This document shows positions 63,271 to 64,000 of a DNA stretch of 64,000 nucleotides, piece after piece. Under the pieces are notes generated by a model. The model ran no database searches. It was not told the origin of the DNA and saw nothing but the letters and a program-made list of their open reading frames with translations. The position numbers and the translations under genes were made by a program. Numbering within the stretch: the first letter of the stretch is position 1; every line of letters begins with the position of its first letter. The DNA comes from a virus. The stretch spans positions 62,001-126,000 of the IMG/VR virus record IMGVR_UViG_3300045971_000577. The stretch is one strand, 5' to 3'.

Positions 63271-63517
63271 GACTTTCTCCTATCCGGTTAACTTTAATAT
63301 TCTTCATTCCTGCAAACTTTAATTGCATGTAGGTGTCTGATTCTTTATCGTATGTTAGAATTATAGCAGTCCTCTCCGTGCCTTCTCTGATAGCCACGTC
63401 TAATCCGCTAACTGTTACTCCATTATTTGTTCCCGACATATTCCTATACTCGTCAAATATTACAGACGAAGGTGTCAGGCCTATAGGATATTCGTAACGA
63501 GAATATATTTTCTGCAT
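63263..63517 (-). CDS. Small protein of the FKL-signature family, 84 aa
   Basis: ATG 63517 overlaps the upstream stop (TAATG); the frame further up is open but overlaps that gene. R-T-A-I-I-L-T-Y-D-K-E-S-D-T-Y-M-Q-L-K-F-A-G-M is a member of the signature with M-Q-L-K-F for F-K-L-x-F. Function unknown. Confidence 0.6.
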   Translation of the reverse strand: MQKIYSRYEYPIGLTPSSVIFDEYRNMSGTNNGVTVSGLDVAIREGTERTAIILTYDKESDTYMQLKFAGMKNIKVNRIGESHG

Positions 63518-63738
63518 TAGTAAATATCTGCAGCGAATTTGGATGCACGCATCCATGATTCCCAATCTTCGATTGCTTCTTTCTTTGTGTCGCCGCGTCC
63601 AATAAGTCCGTAATCGCGCCAACCTAATCCATTTCTTGTAGCAATGTCGTCACGCGGAACTGCACAATGCCACTTCCCATCTACACGCCAAAATCGTAGA
63701 TTTTCTACGGTCCATTCGCTTTGTGGAATATATCTCAC
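63517..63738 (-). CDS. Hypothetical protein, 73 aa
   Basis: N-L-R-F-W-R-V-D-G-K-W-H-C-A-V-P then K-K-E-A-I-E-D-W-E-S-W looks like a small beta-beta-alpha fold. ATGA overlap with the upstream gene. No family recognised. Confidence 0.6.
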   Translation of the reverse strand: MRYIPQSEWTVENLRFWRVDGKWHCAVPRDDIATRNGLGWRDYGLIGRGDTKKEAIEDWESWMRASKFAADIY

Positions 63739-63995
63739 ATCAGTCCCTTTGCAACCATCTCTAGCTCTACAAGTGTTGCTGATAGATTTAGCTCAACGTC
63801 GCCAATCTGTCCGTGTTTTACGAGTCCGTCGCGAATGACAAGAATGCACTTGTTTTCTTTCTCTTCGTTGTCAGCCCACACAGCAAGATTTTCATACATG
63901 AAGCGATAAACGCCTTCGTAATCTTCTTGATTGAACTTTTCGCATACGTGAAGTCTACCTTCTCTATATTTTCCGCTTCGGAATAGCGCGACCAT
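63735..63995 (-). CDS. Hypothetical protein, 86 aa (start may lie outside window)
   Basis: MVALFRSGKYREGRLHVCEK from ATG 63995, only six bases before the end of the window, so a more upstream start cannot be excluded. The C-terminus (DVELNLSATLVELEMVAKGL) is helical. No family recognised. Confidence 0.55.
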   Translation of the reverse strand: MVALFRSGKYREGRLHVCEKFNQEDYEGVYRFMYENLAVWADNEEKENKCILVIRDGLVKHGQIGDVELNLSATLVELEMVAKGLM

Positions 63996-64000
63996 ATCGA

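Noticed and set aside
1-64000. tRNA genes
   Set aside because: No cloverleaf with T-loop GTTCGAATC-type sequence was found in intergenic DNA; a covariance search would be needed to be certain.

Overview
The window reads as a piece of the genome of a large tailed phage of the T4-like superfamily (a myovirus). Core T4-type genes are present: a family B DNA polymerase, a gp45-type sliding clamp, an RNase H/FEN-type 5'-3' exonuclease, a DsbA-like dsDNA-binding protein and PhoH. Many unnamed genes resemble, from memory, conserved hypothetical proteins of T4-like cyanophages and related giant phages. About nine tenths of the genes lie on the minus strand in tightly packed runs, commonly overlapping as ATGA or TAATG. 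Well-formed sigma70 promoters (TTGAC-N17-TATAAT type) suggest a host with an ordinary bacterial sigma70, probably a proteobacterium. No tRNA genes, CRISPR array or insertion sequence were seen.

Layout. 1-15.5 kb: small accessory genes under sigma70 promoters, including an HNH endonuclease, a VWA/HExxH protein with a MoxR-type AAA+ ATPase, a macro-domain protein and several paralogous small families. 15.5-21.5 kb: RtcB RNA ligase and an RlmN-like radical SAM enzyme, with plus-strand islands holding an HNH and a GIY-YIG homing endonuclease and an HExxH peptidase-like gene. 21.5-36.2 kb: 5'-3' exonuclease, QueE, a QueD-like T-fold protein, a glycosyltransferase, a DHH phosphoesterase and a DpdA-like transglycosylase, which together suggest 7-deazaguanine modification of DNA. 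36.2-41 kb: sliding clamp, DNA polymerase, DsbA-like protein and a homing endonuclease. 41-54.9 kb: late genes, including a candidate holin, an interrupted nucleotidyltransferase and four fibre or virion genes with internal repeats. 54.9-60.7 kb: ClpA-type unfoldase, DnaJ, translation factor IF-1 and two late genes on the minus strand, then PhoH on the plus strand. 60.7-64 kb: paired small membrane proteins, a roughly 500-base gene-free structured stretch, a GIY-YIG-like gene, a HAD phosphatase and conserved small genes.

Expression. Two promoter classes are visible. The first is sigma70-like and lies before early or middle gene runs. The second is an octamer, GATAAATA, close to the T4 late promoter TATAAATA, and lies just upstream of virion genes, the candidate holin, PhoH and the plus-strand islands. 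In three genes this octamer sits exactly 5 bases before an ATG, which would give leaderless late mRNAs.

Most notable observations. (i) At least three genes, including the DNA polymerase, appear to start at ATC behind a good Shine-Dalgarno sequence, in a phage that also encodes IF-1. (ii) A NadM-like nucleotidyltransferase is interrupted by TGA inside its active-site motif, beside a homing endonuclease. (iii) A small gene is frameshifted at a 13-bp hairpin. (iv) A large structured non-coding region lies at 61.3-61.8 kb. (v) Several families of small paralogs of unknown function are spread through the window. All family calls were made by eye from motifs; no database search was run.
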